Shown: positions 16,707 through 26,375, counted from the stretch's first letter. The stretch is DNA of 48,632 nt from Bacteroidota bacterium (GCA_023957335.1 JAMLHC010000002.1:130809-179440), one strand, 5' to 3'. Made by a program: numbers and translations. The notes: generated by a model not told the origin, from the letters alone.

Positions 16707-17672
16707 ATGGCAGCAGAATTCGATACAGAACTAATGGCGACTAACTTCTTTTTTAGACACCAAAGTTCATTCTTTAGAGGTAAAGTTAGAGACGTTTATA
16801 CCCTTGCAAACAAATATATAATCTTAGTAGCATGTGATCGTATCTCAGCATTTGACAACGTACTTCCCAGAGCAATTCCATACAAAGGACAAATCCTTAC
16901 TCAGATTTCTTCTTTATTTCTTGACAAATGCAGCGATATTGTTCCCACATGGAAAATTGCCACACCTGACCCCAATGTTACAATAGGATACAAATGCGAT
17001 GCAATTCCTGTAGAAATGGTCGTCCGCGGCTATTTATGCGGACATGCATGGCGTATATACAAATCCGGTAAACGTGTAATTTGTGGTGAGAAACTGCCGG
17101 AAGGACTTAAAGAAAATGACAAACTCCCTCAACCTATCATCACTCCTACATTTAAGAATCATGCCGGACACGATGAAGATATCACAATGGAAGACATCTT
17201 AGACCATAAGCTCTGCACAAAAAAACAACTTGAAACTATGGCGGAGGCATCTTTGAAATTATATGAAAGAGGCACACAATTGGCGGCAGAACGCGGTCTT
17301 ATTTTGGTCGACACCAAATACGAATTCGGAATTTATGACAAGAAAGTAATGTTGATTGATGAGGTACACACTCCTGACTCTTCTCGCTTCTTTTATCTTG
17401 ATTCGTATGCAAAAGCGCAGAAAGAAGGAAAACCGCAAAAACAACTTTCTAAAGAATTTGTGAGAGAATGGCTTATGCAAAATGGTTTTTGTGGCGAAAA
17501 AGGGCAATTGGTTCCCGAAATGACTTCTGAATTTATTCAATCTGTAACAGACCGTTACGTGGAAATGTATGAAACATTCACACAAAGCAAGTTTGCACCA
17601 AGAGATTATAACAACATTCAGAATCAAATAGAAAAATCAATCAACAACGCGATTGAATCATTGGAGTTTTAA
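16707..17672 (+). CDS. purC: Phosphoribosylaminoimidazole-succinocarboxamide synthase
   Basis: Purine biosynthesis: joins aspartate to CAIR with ATP to give SAICAR. It has 321 residues from ATG 16707, close to the longer (yeast Ade1-like) form. A TTG three codons upstream (16698) is also in frame, but the ATG is preferred. The SAICAR synthetase core shows the expected order: FRGKVRDVYTL (phosphate-binding loop), CDRISAFDNVLPRAIPYKG, PVEMVVRGYLCGHAW, then LPQPIITPTFKNHAGHDED, LILVDTKYEFG and IDEVHTPDSSRF with the catalytic acidic residues. It is a single-gene unit converging with mltG. Firm. Confidence 0.97.
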   Translation: MAAEFDTELMATNFFFRHQSSFFRGKVRDVYTLANKYIILVACDRISAFDNVLPRAIPYKGQILTQISSLFLDKCSDIVPTWKIATPDPNVTIGYKCDAIPVEMVVRGYLCGHAWRIYKSGKRVICGEKLPEGLKENDKLPQPIITPTFKNHAGHDEDITMEDILDHKLCTKKQLETMAEASLKLYERGTQLAAERGLILVDTKYEFGIYDKKVMLIDEVHTPDSSRFFYLDSYAKAQKEGKPQKQLSKEFVREWLMQNGFCGEKGQLVPEMTSEFIQSVTDRYVEMYETFTQSKFAPRDYNNIQNQIEKSINNAIESLEF

Positions 17673-17685
17673 CTCTTCACATTTA

Positions 17686-18732
17686 TTACTTCTTCGCGCC
17701 AGCTTTTTCTCTATCCAATTTATTAAGAAAACGGTGATATAAATTTGCATTGCGGTTGTGTTCATCAAGGGTCTTAGCAAACACATGAAACCCTGAAAAA
17801 TCAGGTTTAGCGCAGAAATACATCAAATCATGTTGTTCTCGGTTTAATACAGCATCAATTGCCTGAACAGAAGGAATGCAAATTGGTGCAGGTGGCAACC
17901 CTGCAATAAAGTAGGTATTATAAGGGCTTTCTATAAGTGTGTGTTCAATATAAATTCGAGTCATGGTCATACTATCTAATGCATATTTCACTGTGGGATC
18001 AGCCTGCAATTTCCACCCTTTATTGAGTCGATTGAGATAAACTCCTGCAATGCGTGGCATTTCTGACACTTGATTGGTTTCTTTATCCAATATCGATGCT
18101 AAAATAGAGACTTGCAAAGGTGTCAGTCCTAATGAATCTGCTTTTGCACTTCTTTCTTTGTTCCAAAAGTGTTGATATTCTTTATAAAAACGAGACAATA
18201 CCTCATCTGTAGTCGAAAACCAATACATATTATAGGTATTGGGAATAAACATGGCAGCAACCGTTTTGTTATTAAAACCAAACTTTGACAAATACGCACT
18301 ATTGTCCAAAACACCCTTGAAAGAATCCGGATCCGGTTCTAAGTTGTTTCCCAGCACAGTCGGTATATTTCTCAAATCCCAAGAGCCTCGAATCACAATG
18401 TTTGTAGTAAAAGTGCCGCCTTTTCGAAAAAGTACGGCAAGTTCCTTGTTATTCATATTGGGTGTAATTTCAAACTTCCCCGCCCTGAGGTTCTTTTCAA
18501 CATTCATTCTTTCTGCAATTAAATAAAAAATGCGTGGATATTTCAATCCGCACGTTTCTGTCAATTTTTCGGTGAGCGATTGCAGATTGTCCGTTCTTTT
18601 TAAAGTGAGTTGTTGATTTTCTGTGATGTTGATTGCCGGAGAAAAAACAAAGTACCAAATAGCCGCAGCAATACCCCCGGCCAACAAAGCCAGACTGACT
18701 ATCGACCACAAAACAAACTTAAGAAATTTCAT
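17686..18732 (-). CDS. mltG: Endolytic murein transglycosylase MltG (YceG-like)
   Basis: Inner-membrane lytic transglycosylase that cuts nascent peptidoglycan strands and sets glycan length. It has 348 residues from ATG 18730-18732. The open frame extends upstream to 18954, but that extension crosses the divergent dapB promoter and start and has no domain character. The N terminus is the usual single anchor (FVLWSIVSLALLAGGIAAAIWYFVF), followed by a LysM-like periplasmic part. The catalytic domain has ILASILDKETNQ, where Glu218 coincides with the catalytic Glu218 of E. coli MltG, and IAGVYLNRLNKGWKLQADPTVKYAL. A -7 box lies 14 nt upstream. Confidence 0.93.
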   Translation of the reverse strand: MKFLKFVLWSIVSLALLAGGIAAAIWYFVFSPAINITENQQLTLKRTDNLQSLTEKLTETCGLKYPRIFYLIAERMNVEKNLRAGKFEITPNMNNKELAVLFRKGGTFTTNIVIRGSWDLRNIPTVLGNNLEPDPDSFKGVLDNSAYLSKFGFNNKTVAAMFIPNTYNMYWFSTTDEVLSRFYKEYQHFWNKERSAKADSLGLTPLQVSILASILDKETNQVSEMPRIAGVYLNRLNKGWKLQADPTVKYALDSMTMTRIYIEHTLIESPYNTYFIAGLPPAPICIPSVQAIDAVLNREQHDLMYFCAKPDFSGFHVFAKTLDEHNRNANLYHRFLNKLDREKAGAKK

Positions 18733-18746
18733 AATTAAGACGTGTG

Positions 18747-18754
18747 CAAATGTA
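18747..18754 (-). promoter_or_regulatory. Putative -7 element of mltG
   Basis: Minus strand TACATTTG, exact TAnnTTTG, 14 nt before the mltG ATG. Only 23 bp separate it from the divergent dapB box, so the two promoters must overlap. Confidence 0.45.
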
Positions 18755-18777
18755 AGAATACAAGCCTTAAAATAAAT

Positions 18778-18785
18778 TAGCTTTG
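18778..18785 (+). promoter_or_regulatory. Putative -7 element of dapB
   Basis: TAGCTTTG fits TAnnTTTG and ends 5 nt before the ATG at 18791, so the transcript would be leaderless or nearly so. No -33 TTTG at normal spacing. Confidence 0.4.
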
Positions 18786-18790
18786 TCGCT

Positions 18791-19531
18791 ATGAAAAAGC
18801 CCCTAAAAATCGCATTGATAGGATATGGCAAGATGGGTAAAGAAATTGAAAAAATCCTCATTGAGCGAGGGCATATCATAAGCACCATCATTGACAGCAA
18901 AACCAATCTACAAAAAATCCTAGATTCCAAATGTGATGTAGCTATTGAATTCACTCAACCCGAATCAGCACTATCCAATATTGCATTTTGTGTGAGCCAG
19001 CAAATCCCGTTGATAGTCGGTACAACGGGATGGTATCAGGAATTTGACAATGTAAGAAATTTAGTCAATCAACATCAATCATCCTTGTTTACCGCTACCA
19101 ACTTTAGTATAGGAGTCAATCTGTTTTTTCATCTTAACAAAAAACTCGCGGCAATCATGAATCACTATCCCGAATATCATGTTACGATTGAAGAAACGCA
19201 TCATAAACAAAAAAAGGATGCCCCCAGCGGAACAGCCATCACTACCGCAGAGAATATTTTGTCTAATTACAATTCAAAAGACAGTTGGATTAGTATAGAA
19301 AACGGCAAATACTTAGATGTCGCTGCCAACGAAATTCCAATTTATTCATTCAGAGAAGACAATGTGCCGGGAGTGCACAAAGTGAAATGGGATTGTGATA
19401 TTGATGAAATTGAAATAACACACTCCGCTCATAATCGTAGAGGTTTTGCTCTTGGGGCGGTGTTGGCGTCAGAATGGATAATCGGAAGAAAGGGTATTTT
19501 TGGCATGAATGATATGTTGGGGTTTGAGTAA
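18791..19531 (+). CDS. dapB: 4-hydroxy-tetrahydrodipicolinate reductase
   Basis: Lysine/meso-diaminopimelate pathway: reduces HTPA to tetrahydrodipicolinate with NAD(P)H, feeding peptidoglycan and lysine synthesis. The 246 residues match the family. The Rossmann motif GYGKMG is at 11-16, and the substrate motif reads HHKQKKDAPSGTA. Its His137-His138 and Lys141 match His159, His160 and Lys163 of E. coli DapB. VGTTGW and the C-terminal SAHNRRGFALGAVLA segment also fit. It is divergent from mltG, another cell-wall gene, sharing a 58-bp promoter space. Confidence 0.97.
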   Translation: MKKPLKIALIGYGKMGKEIEKILIERGHIISTIIDSKTNLQKILDSKCDVAIEFTQPESALSNIAFCVSQQIPLIVGTTGWYQEFDNVRNLVNQHQSSLFTATNFSIGVNLFFHLNKKLAAIMNHYPEYHVTIEETHHKQKKDAPSGTAITTAENILSNYNSKDSWISIENGKYLDVAANEIPIYSFREDNVPGVHKVKWDCDIDEIEITHSAHNRRGFALGAVLASEWIIGRKGIFGMNDMLGFE

Positions 19532-19545
19532 AAAATATACTTTTG
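19517..19545 (+). promoter_or_regulatory. Putative promoter of the barrel/aminopeptidase pair (TTG-N18-TACTTTTG)
   Basis: TTG at 19517-19519 and TACTTTTG at 19538-19545, spacing 18. The -33 part lies in the last codons of dapB. The -7 box ends 16 nt before ATG 19562. Confidence 0.5.
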
Positions 19546-19561
19546 CAAAGCAATTCAAAAA

Positions 19562-20365
19562 ATGAAAAAACTATTTCTTATCACTTCTTTATTGAGCGTT
19601 AGCTGCTTAGCATACTCACAAGCAGAGCCCATTTTAAAATCAAAGAAAGGCAATTATATTCTTCCACAAACCGGTGATTGGGGTATAGGCACAAGTGTGA
19701 ATCCCTTTTTCTCTTTTGTGGGGAGCATGTTTACCAATAACAATGTTATTCCCGGATTAGATTTTCAAAATATTAATTTCAAACGTTTCAAAGATGAGAA
19801 AAATGCGCAAAGAGCAGGGATTACACTTCAAACCAGCATTCATCGAGAAAGCATCACTGTATCCAATCTTGCCCCGGATGCTGACCCGGGCTCAACAGTA
19901 ACAGACCGAACCACCCAGCATGAATACAATATTAATATCACTTATGGTATTGAAAAAAGACGTGGTGCCGGCAGATTACAAGGAATATATGGTGTTGAGG
20001 GCATGCTCGGATATGGCAGCGGAAGCAGAACCAAATTCAAATATGGAAACAGCATGAGCGACTATGCAGGTTCTATTGCCAACAACAGACCCACTCAAAA
20101 TTCTACTACCCCATACAACATATCGGTTGGCGCGCAAGGATTCCTTGGTTTTGAATTCTTTTTTGCACCCAAAATTTCTATTGGTGGTGAAGCATATTTA
20201 AGAGCTGCCTATACTTATGGAGGTCAAACTATCAATAAATCCGAAGTGTGGGACCCCATAACCTCTACGTCCTCTATTGTAACAACAAGCCTTAACAACA
20301 AAACAAGTGATTTCAATATGAGTGTCAAAAACTGGAGCAATCTCAGATTAATGTTCTACTTTTAA
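19562..20365 (+). CDS. Predicted outer-membrane beta-barrel protein of unknown function
   Basis: The protein has 267 residues. The signal peptide KKLFLITSLLSVSCLAYSQA ends at a typical Bacteroidota SQ/A site. The mature part has alternating hydrophobic/polar strands separated by Asn/Gly/Ser loops (for example YNINITYGIEKR, GAQGFLGFEFFFAPKISIGGEAYLRAAYTYGG). It ends in Phe (LRLMFYF), the C-terminal aromatic usual for barrels inserted by the BAM complex. I count strands for a small barrel of roughly 8-10, an estimate only. There is no named family that I recognise. It precedes an M1 aminopeptidase gene by 11 bp and shares its promoter. Confidence 0.65.
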   Translation: MKKLFLITSLLSVSCLAYSQAEPILKSKKGNYILPQTGDWGIGTSVNPFFSFVGSMFTNNNVIPGLDFQNINFKRFKDEKNAQRAGITLQTSIHRESITVSNLAPDADPGSTVTDRTTQHEYNINITYGIEKRRGAGRLQGIYGVEGMLGYGSGSRTKFKYGNSMSDYAGSIANNRPTQNSTTPYNISVGAQGFLGFEFFFAPKISIGGEAYLRAAYTYGGQTINKSEVWDPITSTSSIVTTSLNNKTSDFNMSVKNWSNLRLMFYF

Positions 20366-20376
20366 TCATTCCTCAA

Positions 20377-22854
20377 ATGAAAAAATATTTTATTACCGCT
20401 TTCATTTTCATGATAGGCGGAGTTTTGTATGCTCAACAAGAGTATTCTGTTTATTATGCTGACCCAAATGCAGCCGAGCGCGAACACTTTGCAGACATTA
20501 CCAACATGAAAGTGGAGGTAAGTTTTGATGTAAATAACAGTAATGGCGGCAAGGTAATAGGCAAAGTAACACATAGTTTCAAACCGCTTATTCCTTCATT
20601 GGATTCGTTGTTCTTTGACGGTCCCGATATTCAGATTAAAAAAGCTGAATTAGGCGGCACAAGTGTCAAATATAATGTGAGCAAAACAGGTGTTACAGTT
20701 TATTTTTCACCCGCCTTGACTTGGGATAAGTCTTACAACTTGGTTTTTGAATACGAAGCGTTTCCAAGAAAAGGACTATATTTTATAGGATGGGACAGAC
20801 CCGAACCAAGTGGCAAACCCGATCTTTTTAAAGTAAGAAAACAAATTTGGTCGCAAGGACAAGGAATTGACAACCGGTATTGGATTCCCATGTATGACAA
20901 CATGAATGACAAATACACAACCGAAACCGTAATCACGTTCGCAGAACCATACAAAGTTTTATCAAACGGCAAATTGCTCTCTCAAAAGAAAAACAAAGAC
21001 GGTACAGTTACATGGAACTATAGACTTGACAAACCTCATTCAGGCTATCTTGTGATGCTTGCCATCGGAATTTACGAAGTAAAAAGCACAAAAACCAAAC
21101 GCAATACACCCGTAAACTTTTGGTACTACCCTGAATTCAAAGACAGAGTAGAGCCAACCAGCAAATACACTGAAAGGATTATTGAGTTTTTGGAAGACGA
21201 AACCGGAGTCCCCTATCAATGGGGGTCTTATAGCCAAATAATGGTGCAGGATTTTTTGTATGGTGCAATGGAAAACACGTCAGCAACTGTTTTTGGCGAC
21301 TTTTTCTTTGTTGATGACAGGGCTTTTGAAGACCGGAATTACATTGGAGTCAATGCTCATGAATTGACACATCAATGGTTTGGAGATTTGATAACTGCCA
21401 GATCGAGCAACGATATTTGGATGCAGGAAAATTTTGCAACCTATTATGCCAAATTATTTTATGGTAGTCTTCCAGAATACGGTCCTGATGAAATGAAAAT
21501 GAATGAACTTGGTGAATATCAATCTGCATTCAAAGCATCTGAATCTGACAATTTGCCTATCAGACATACGCAGAGCGGTTCTGCAAGAGCATATCCTAAA
21601 GGGTCGGCAGTGTTACAAATGTTACGCTATGTTGTAGGAGATGAGGCTTTTAAACAAACAATAAAATTCTATCTTGAGAAACACGCATTTCAAAACGTAC
21701 AAGAAGCAGATTTCCAAAATGCTTTCAAGGATCGATTAGGAATGAACCTTGATTGGTTCTTTGATGAATGGATTTTGAGAGGCGGAGAACCTCATTATAA
21801 AATCAATTGGACTAACACTGACAATGCTACACTCATTACGGTTGAACAAATTCATCAAATGAACTTAGTAACCGGTGTATTTAAAATGCCCATTCAATTC
21901 GCAGTTTATTATACCGATGGAAGTGTTGATAGGCAAAGAATCATGATAGACAAGCAGTTTCAGCAAGTTCGCATTCCCAATCCCAACAACAAAAAGGTCA
22001 ATTTTGTTGTTTTTGACGAGAATTCAGAAATCATGAAGAAAATGACTTTTGAGAGAAGCCTAAAAGAGTTGTCAGAACAAGCACTCAAAGCCGTAAATAT
22101 GGCAGATCGATTAGAAGCAGTGCAAGCCCTGGCAAGTTTCCCCTATAGCGAAACACAAGCTACTCTTGAGCAAATCATCAACAATAACAAAGAATTCCAT
22201 TCTGTTAAAGCCGAGGCATGGAAACAATGGCTGCTTGCTAATAAAAATAATGGCAAACTGCCTAATCTAAATCTCAAAACCGAACACAGAGAAGTACGAA
22301 TGACATTGGCGACCCATCTTAATCCTGAACAAAACGAACAAAGGGCTTTGCTTGAACAGTTACTTGAAGATAATTCATACCAAGTGATTGAAACTGCATT
22401 GGACAATCTTTTTTCTTCAATGTTTTTGCAAACGAACGGCTCTTACATGCAATTAGCCGGATTGTGGTTATCCAAAGTAAAAGACCTTGAGGGTATGGCA
22501 AAATCCATTAAAATCAAATGGCTTGAATACTCTATTGTTACAAGTAACTCCAAAGAAGAGTCTGCTAAATTGTTAAATGAACTTATTGAATACAGCAGTG
22601 CAGATTACGAATTCAGAACCAGAGTCAATGCTTTTGAAGCCCTCGGCAGATTAAACTATGCCAACGAAACTGTTTTCAATAACATGTTTGAAGCAATCTC
22701 AAGACCCAATTCAAGACTATCGGGACCTACCAGTGTGGTGTACAAGAAGTTTGCAGCTCAACATTCCTACAAGTTGCTCATTTATCAAACGCTGAAAAAT
22801 CAAACTCCCTTGGTAAAGAAGTTTTTGAAAGAGAAAGGAATTTCCGTCCAATAA
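20377..22854 (+). CDS. Exported M1 family zinc aminopeptidase
   Basis: Zinc metallopeptidase removing N-terminal residues from peptides, probably periplasmic or surface-exposed because of the signal peptide (ITAFIFMIGGVLYAQQ). It has 825 residues. The N-terminal beta domain runs to about 230, then the thermolysin-like domain with the substrate motif GAMEN at 296-300. The zinc site is HELTH (His328, Glu329, His332), with Glu351 in WMQENFA giving the exact HExxH-X18-E pattern. Beyond about 560 the protein is helical, ARM/HEAT-like, as in other M1 enzymes. No lipobox and no T9SS C-terminal domain. Co-transcribed with the small barrel gene and followed by a strong stem-loop. Confidence 0.93.
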   Translation: MKKYFITAFIFMIGGVLYAQQEYSVYYADPNAAEREHFADITNMKVEVSFDVNNSNGGKVIGKVTHSFKPLIPSLDSLFFDGPDIQIKKAELGGTSVKYNVSKTGVTVYFSPALTWDKSYNLVFEYEAFPRKGLYFIGWDRPEPSGKPDLFKVRKQIWSQGQGIDNRYWIPMYDNMNDKYTTETVITFAEPYKVLSNGKLLSQKKNKDGTVTWNYRLDKPHSGYLVMLAIGIYEVKSTKTKRNTPVNFWYYPEFKDRVEPTSKYTERIIEFLEDETGVPYQWGSYSQIMVQDFLYGAMENTSATVFGDFFFVDDRAFEDRNYIGVNAHELTHQWFGDLITARSSNDIWMQENFATYYAKLFYGSLPEYGPDEMKMNELGEYQSAFKASESDNLPIRHTQSGSARAYPKGSAVLQMLRYVVGDEAFKQTIKFYLEKHAFQNVQEADFQNAFKDRLGMNLDWFFDEWILRGGEPHYKINWTNTDNATLITVEQIHQMNLVTGVFKMPIQFAVYYTDGSVDRQRIMIDKQFQQVRIPNPNNKKVNFVVFDENSEIMKKMTFERSLKELSEQALKAVNMADRLEAVQALASFPYSETQATLEQIINNNKEFHSVKAEAWKQWLLANKNNGKLPNLNLKTEHREVRMTLATHLNPEQNEQRALLEQLLEDNSYQVIETALDNLFSSMFLQTNGSYMQLAGLWLSKVKDLEGMAKSIKIKWLEYSIVTSNSKEESAKLLNELIEYSSADYEFRTRVNAFEALGRLNYANETVFNNMFEAISRPNSRLSGPTSVVYKKFAAQHSYKLLIYQTLKNQTPLVKKFLKEKGISVQ

Positions 22855-22876
22855 AAATTCAGATTTTAGTTCCTTA

Positions 22877-22914
22877 AGCTTTTTCTCATCTTACAATGAT
22901 GAGTAAAAAAAGCT
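22877..22914 (+). terminator. Stem-loop after the aminopeptidase gene
   Basis: AGCTTTTTCTCATC pairs with GATGAG-T-AAAAAAAGCT around a 7-nt loop: 14 base pairs with a 3-nt bulge. It starts 22 nt after the stop. There is no long U-tract after the stem, but the U-rich left arm and A-rich right arm could work in both directions. Confidence 0.5.
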
Positions 22915-22994
22915 AAATAAACCTCTGAGTAAAAACTCTTTTCCAAATTGCTGAATTGACAGTCGAAAAAGATAATTCACTTGCTCAAAACAAT

Positions 22995-23002
22995 TATCTT
23001 TG
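22995..23002 (+). promoter_or_regulatory. Putative -7 element of the DUF4175 gene
   Basis: TATCTTTG, exact TAnnTTTG, 16 nt before ATG 23019. Its position inside the frame that could start at TTG 22956 is the reason for choosing ATG 23019. Confidence 0.45.
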
Positions 23003-23018
23003 TTTGCCCAAAAACAGC

Positions 23019-26000
23019 ATGCATACTTCTATTCTCCAAAATAAGCTGGATGCCTTTATCAGCAAGTATCATCGTATGCAATTAATACGTGGGACAGTGG
23101 CAGTTGTAGGTATTTTTTTAAGTGTTTATCTCATTGCAACCTTATTCGAATACTATGGGAGATTTGGTACAGGCGTTAGGGCAGTTTTGTTTTTTTCAAT
23201 GTTGGCATTAACCCTTTGGATTGTAGTCAAAAACATAGTTATACCGCTGTTGCAGTTATTCAAACTTAGCAAAGGAACACTAAGTTATGAAAAGGCATCT
23301 GTAATTATAGGCAGTCATTTTCCTGAAGTCAAAGACAAACTGCTGAATGCTTTGCAATTAAAAACAATGTCTGAAAATGACCAAGATAATGAATTATTGC
23401 TTGCCGCAATAGAACAAAAGACCGGAGAATTATCTAATGTTCCTTTTCTGAATGCTATAAACTGGGAAGGTGTAAAAAAAGTAGGTAAATATAGTGTGAT
23501 ACCGCTCATTCTGTTTTTATCAGCTTTGGTTTTTAACTCCGGAATCTTTATTGAAAGCGGTCAAAGAATAATCCACTTTCAGCAACAATTCGCAATTCCG
23601 GCTCCTTTTCAGTTTTTGTTAGTAGAAAGCAATCCCAAGATTTACAAGAATCAGGATTATACCATTGAACTGCATACACCCGGAGACCAAATTCCTTCGG
23701 AAATGTTTATCATAACGGCTGGTAATACTCTCAAGATGGAACCTTCCGGTAAGGGCAAATTTACTTTTACCTTCAGAAACATTCAATCTTCAAGAAATTT
23801 TCATTTTACAACCGGAAAATTCAATTCTAACGAATACATACTGACCGTTATTCCTAAACCTATTATTCTCAATTTTCAAGTTGCTTTGAACTACCCTGCA
23901 TACTTGCAGAAGAAGAATGAAACTTTAGAAAATATTGGCGACCTGACAGTGCCTGCCGGCACACAGATTACTTGGATTTTCAAGACCAAAGATGCTGATG
24001 AACTCGAGTTTTTCTTTGATACTTCAAGAAAGTCAGCAAAAAAAGATAAAAATCAAAACTTTACCCTAACCCAGCGCTTTTTGCATAGTTCTCCATACCG
24101 CATTCAAATTTTGAATTCAGCTACCCAAGGTGTGGACAGTATTGGATTTCATTTAAATATCATTGCAGACGCTCCTCCGAGCATTTTTGCAGAACAACAG
24201 AAAGACAGCAATATGATTTTCACCAATTATTTATTTGGCGAAGCAAGTGATGACAACGGAATCAGCCGTATTGCTTTTTTCTATAAAACAGCCGGCAAAA
24301 ACGAAAATTATAAAAAAATCGAACTACCGGTTTCGGGTTCATTCAAACAGAATTTCTTTTTGCCTATTAATCTGCAAGAACTTGGGATTGAGCAAAATGG
24401 AGAATTAGAATATTTTTTTCAGACATGGGACAACGACAAAGTAACCGGACCTAAATCTACTAAAACCTCCATAAAGACGCTCAAAAGAGAGTCAGACAAA
24501 GAACTCGAAAATCGGGTTAGCGAAACCGGTAAAGCACTTCAAACCAATATGCAGAATGCGTTGCAAAAAGCTGCCGAACTACAAGAAAAAATCAAAACAC
24601 TGAGCAATGACCTAAAACAAAAGAGTAGTTTGACATGGGAAGACAAACAAAAAATTGAAAAACTCTTAGAAGAACAAAAAAAGTTGCAGCAAGAGATTGA
24701 AAAAATGAAAAAAGACTTTGAGCAACGCAATGAGTTTGAAGATCAGTTCAAAAACAAGAATGAGGAGTTGAGAAAGAAACAAGAACAAATCCAAAAGATG
24801 TTTGATGAACTCTTTGACGAAAAAACCAAAGAGCTATTCAAGAAACTGGAAGAAATGCTGCAACAACAAAACAAAGACAAAATTCAGGAAAAGCTCAATG
24901 ATATAAATAAAAACAACAAAGACCTTGAGAATCTGCTCGACAAAACCCTTGAACACTTTAAACAATATGAGTTAGAAAAAAAGATTAATGAAACTGTTGA
25001 CAAACTTGAGAAACTCTCCGAAAAGCAAGAAGAACTACAGAAAAAAACAGAAAATTCAGACAAATCAGAAAACGAAGAGCTACAAAAACAGCAAGAAGAA
25101 CTGAACAAAGAGTTTGAAAACCTGCAAAAAGATTTGGAAGAAATCAAACAAAAGAACAACAATCTTGAAGACCCGATGAAACTGGAAAACACGGATCAAT
25201 CAAGCCAAGACATTCAGTCAGACATGAATGAAGCCGGTGAGAATATTTCCAAAAACAAAAAGAATAATGCTGCCAAAAAACAACAAGATGCTGCTAAAAA
25301 AATGAAAGAATTAGCACAAAAAATGGAGCAGCAGATACAGGAAAACAAACAACAACAAAACGATGAAGACTATAACGCCCTGCGACAATTACTCAAAAAC
25401 CTAATTTTATTGTCCAACAAACAAGAAGAAATCATGCGCGAGTTTGGAAACATCAAAGAATACAACCCTCGCTATATTGAACTCTCCAAAAGACAAAAAG
25501 AGTTAAGACAATCCGCACTGATGATTGAAGACAGTTTGAACAACCTCGCCAAACGTCAACCTATGATTTCATCTTATGTAACAAAAGAGCTGGGTTCTTT
25601 AACCCAAAATATGGACGGAGCTGTATCAGCTTTATCTGAAAGATACACGGGTGCAGCAGTTGTGAAACAACAATATGCAATGACGCATACCAACAACCTT
25701 GCAGTGTTTTTGACCGAAATCCTGCAACAGATGCAAGACCAGATGAATGCTGAAATAAAGAAAAAAGATGGAGAACCCAAAGACGGAGAACCCAAGCAAA
25801 ACTGCGACAATCCCGGAAATAAAAAACAATTGGGTAAAGGCAAACCCAAGCCCGGAATGCAGGGGATGCAACAGTTGCAAGACAGATTGAACAAGATGAT
25901 GAAAGATATGCAGCAGCAAAAAATGAACGGTAAAAACCCATCAAGTGAAGAATTCGCTCGAATTGCCGCACAACAAGAAGCATTGCGTAGAGAATTGGAA

Positions 26001-26375
26001 AGAATAGAAAAAGAAATGGGTAGCCAGGGTCAGGGCAATTCGGAACTGATGCGCGAGATTGAAAAGACGCGTAAAATGATGGAAGAAACCGAAAAACAGC
26101 TTTACAACAAACAGTTAGACAGCAGAATAATTCAAAGACAAGAAGAAATCTCACATCGATTATTTGAACATGAAAAAGCAGAACGCGAACAAGGTGAAGA
26201 CGACAAACGCAAAGGAGAAACAGCCACCGATAAAGAGCGCAAAATGCCGCCTTCTATCGAAAAATATTTAAAGGAAAAAGCAAAAGAAATCGAATTTTAC
26301 AAAACCTTGCCTCCTGAATTCAGTCCTTACTACAAAGACAGAGTCAAAGACTATTTTAACAATCTACAATCCTAA
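23019..26375 (+). CDS. DUF4175 family giant membrane protein with long coiled coil
   Basis: The protein has 1118 residues from ATG 23019. The frame opens earlier at TTG 22956, but a promoter box lies between the two. Hydrophobic helices lie near residues 25-43 and 53-71, with a third near 160-180. A beta-rich extracytoplasmic part (about 200-490) follows, including an Ig-like stretch SSPYRIQILNSATQGVDSIGF. A very long Lys/Glu/Gln-rich coiled coil (about 500-800) and a Met/Gln/Lys-rich C terminus with repeated GEPKDGEPK come next. This order is that of Bacteroidota DUF4175 proteins, whose function is unknown. It is probably an envelope-spanning filament or scaffold. tsaB follows after 9 bp. 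Confidence 0.8.
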   Translation: MHTSILQNKLDAFISKYHRMQLIRGTVAVVGIFLSVYLIATLFEYYGRFGTGVRAVLFFSMLALTLWIVVKNIVIPLLQLFKLSKGTLSYEKASVIIGSHFPEVKDKLLNALQLKTMSENDQDNELLLAAIEQKTGELSNVPFLNAINWEGVKKVGKYSVIPLILFLSALVFNSGIFIESGQRIIHFQQQFAIPAPFQFLLVESNPKIYKNQDYTIELHTPGDQIPSEMFIITAGNTLKMEPSGKGKFTFTFRNIQSSRNFHFTTGKFNSNEYILTVIPKPIILNFQVALNYPAYLQKKNETLENIGDLTVPAGTQITWIFKTKDADELEFFFDTSRKSAKKDKNQNFTLTQRFLHSSPYRIQILNSATQGVDSIGFHLNIIADAPPSIFAEQQKDSNMIFTNYLFGEASDDNGISRIAFFYKTAGKNENYKKIELPVSGSFKQNFFLPINLQELGIEQNGELEYFFQTWDNDKVTGPKSTKTSIKTLKRESDKELENRVSETGKALQTNMQNALQKAAELQEKIKTLSNDLKQKSSLTWEDKQKIEKLLEEQKKLQQEIEKMKKDFEQRNEFEDQFKNKNEELRKKQEQIQKMFDELFDEKTKELFKKLEEMLQQQNKDKIQEKLNDINKNNKDLENLLDKTLEHFKQYELEKKINETVDKLEKLSEKQEELQKKTENSDKSENEELQKQQEELNKEFENLQKDLEEIKQKNNNLEDPMKLENTDQSSQDIQSDMNEAGENISKNKKNNAAKKQQDAAKKMKELAQKMEQQIQENKQQQNDEDYNALRQLLKNLILLSNKQEEIMREFGNIKEYNPRYIELSKRQKELRQSALMIEDSLNNLAKRQPMISSYVTKELGSLTQNMDGAVSALSERYTGAAVVKQQYAMTHTNNLAVFLTEILQQMQDQMNAEIKKKDGEPKDGEPKQNCDNPGNKKQLGKGKPKPGMQGMQQLQDRLNKMMKDMQQQKMNGKNPSSEEFARIAAQQEALRRELERIEKEMGSQGQGNSELMREIEKTRKMMEETEKQLYNKQLDSRIIQRQEEISHRLFEHEKAEREQGEDDKRKGETATDKERKMPPSIEKYLKEKAKEIEFYKTLPPEFSPYYKDRVKDYFNNLQS

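Noticed and set aside
18733..18954. N-terminal extension of mltG to 18954
   Set aside because: It would cover the dapB promoter and start, and the real MltG membrane anchor begins at 18732 with its own -7 box.
25561..26154. 197-residue open frame on the minus strand
   Set aside because: It lies wholly inside the DUF4175 coding region, is Cys/Phe/Ser-rich as expected from the complement of Lys/Gln/Glu codons, and has no start context. It is a shadow.
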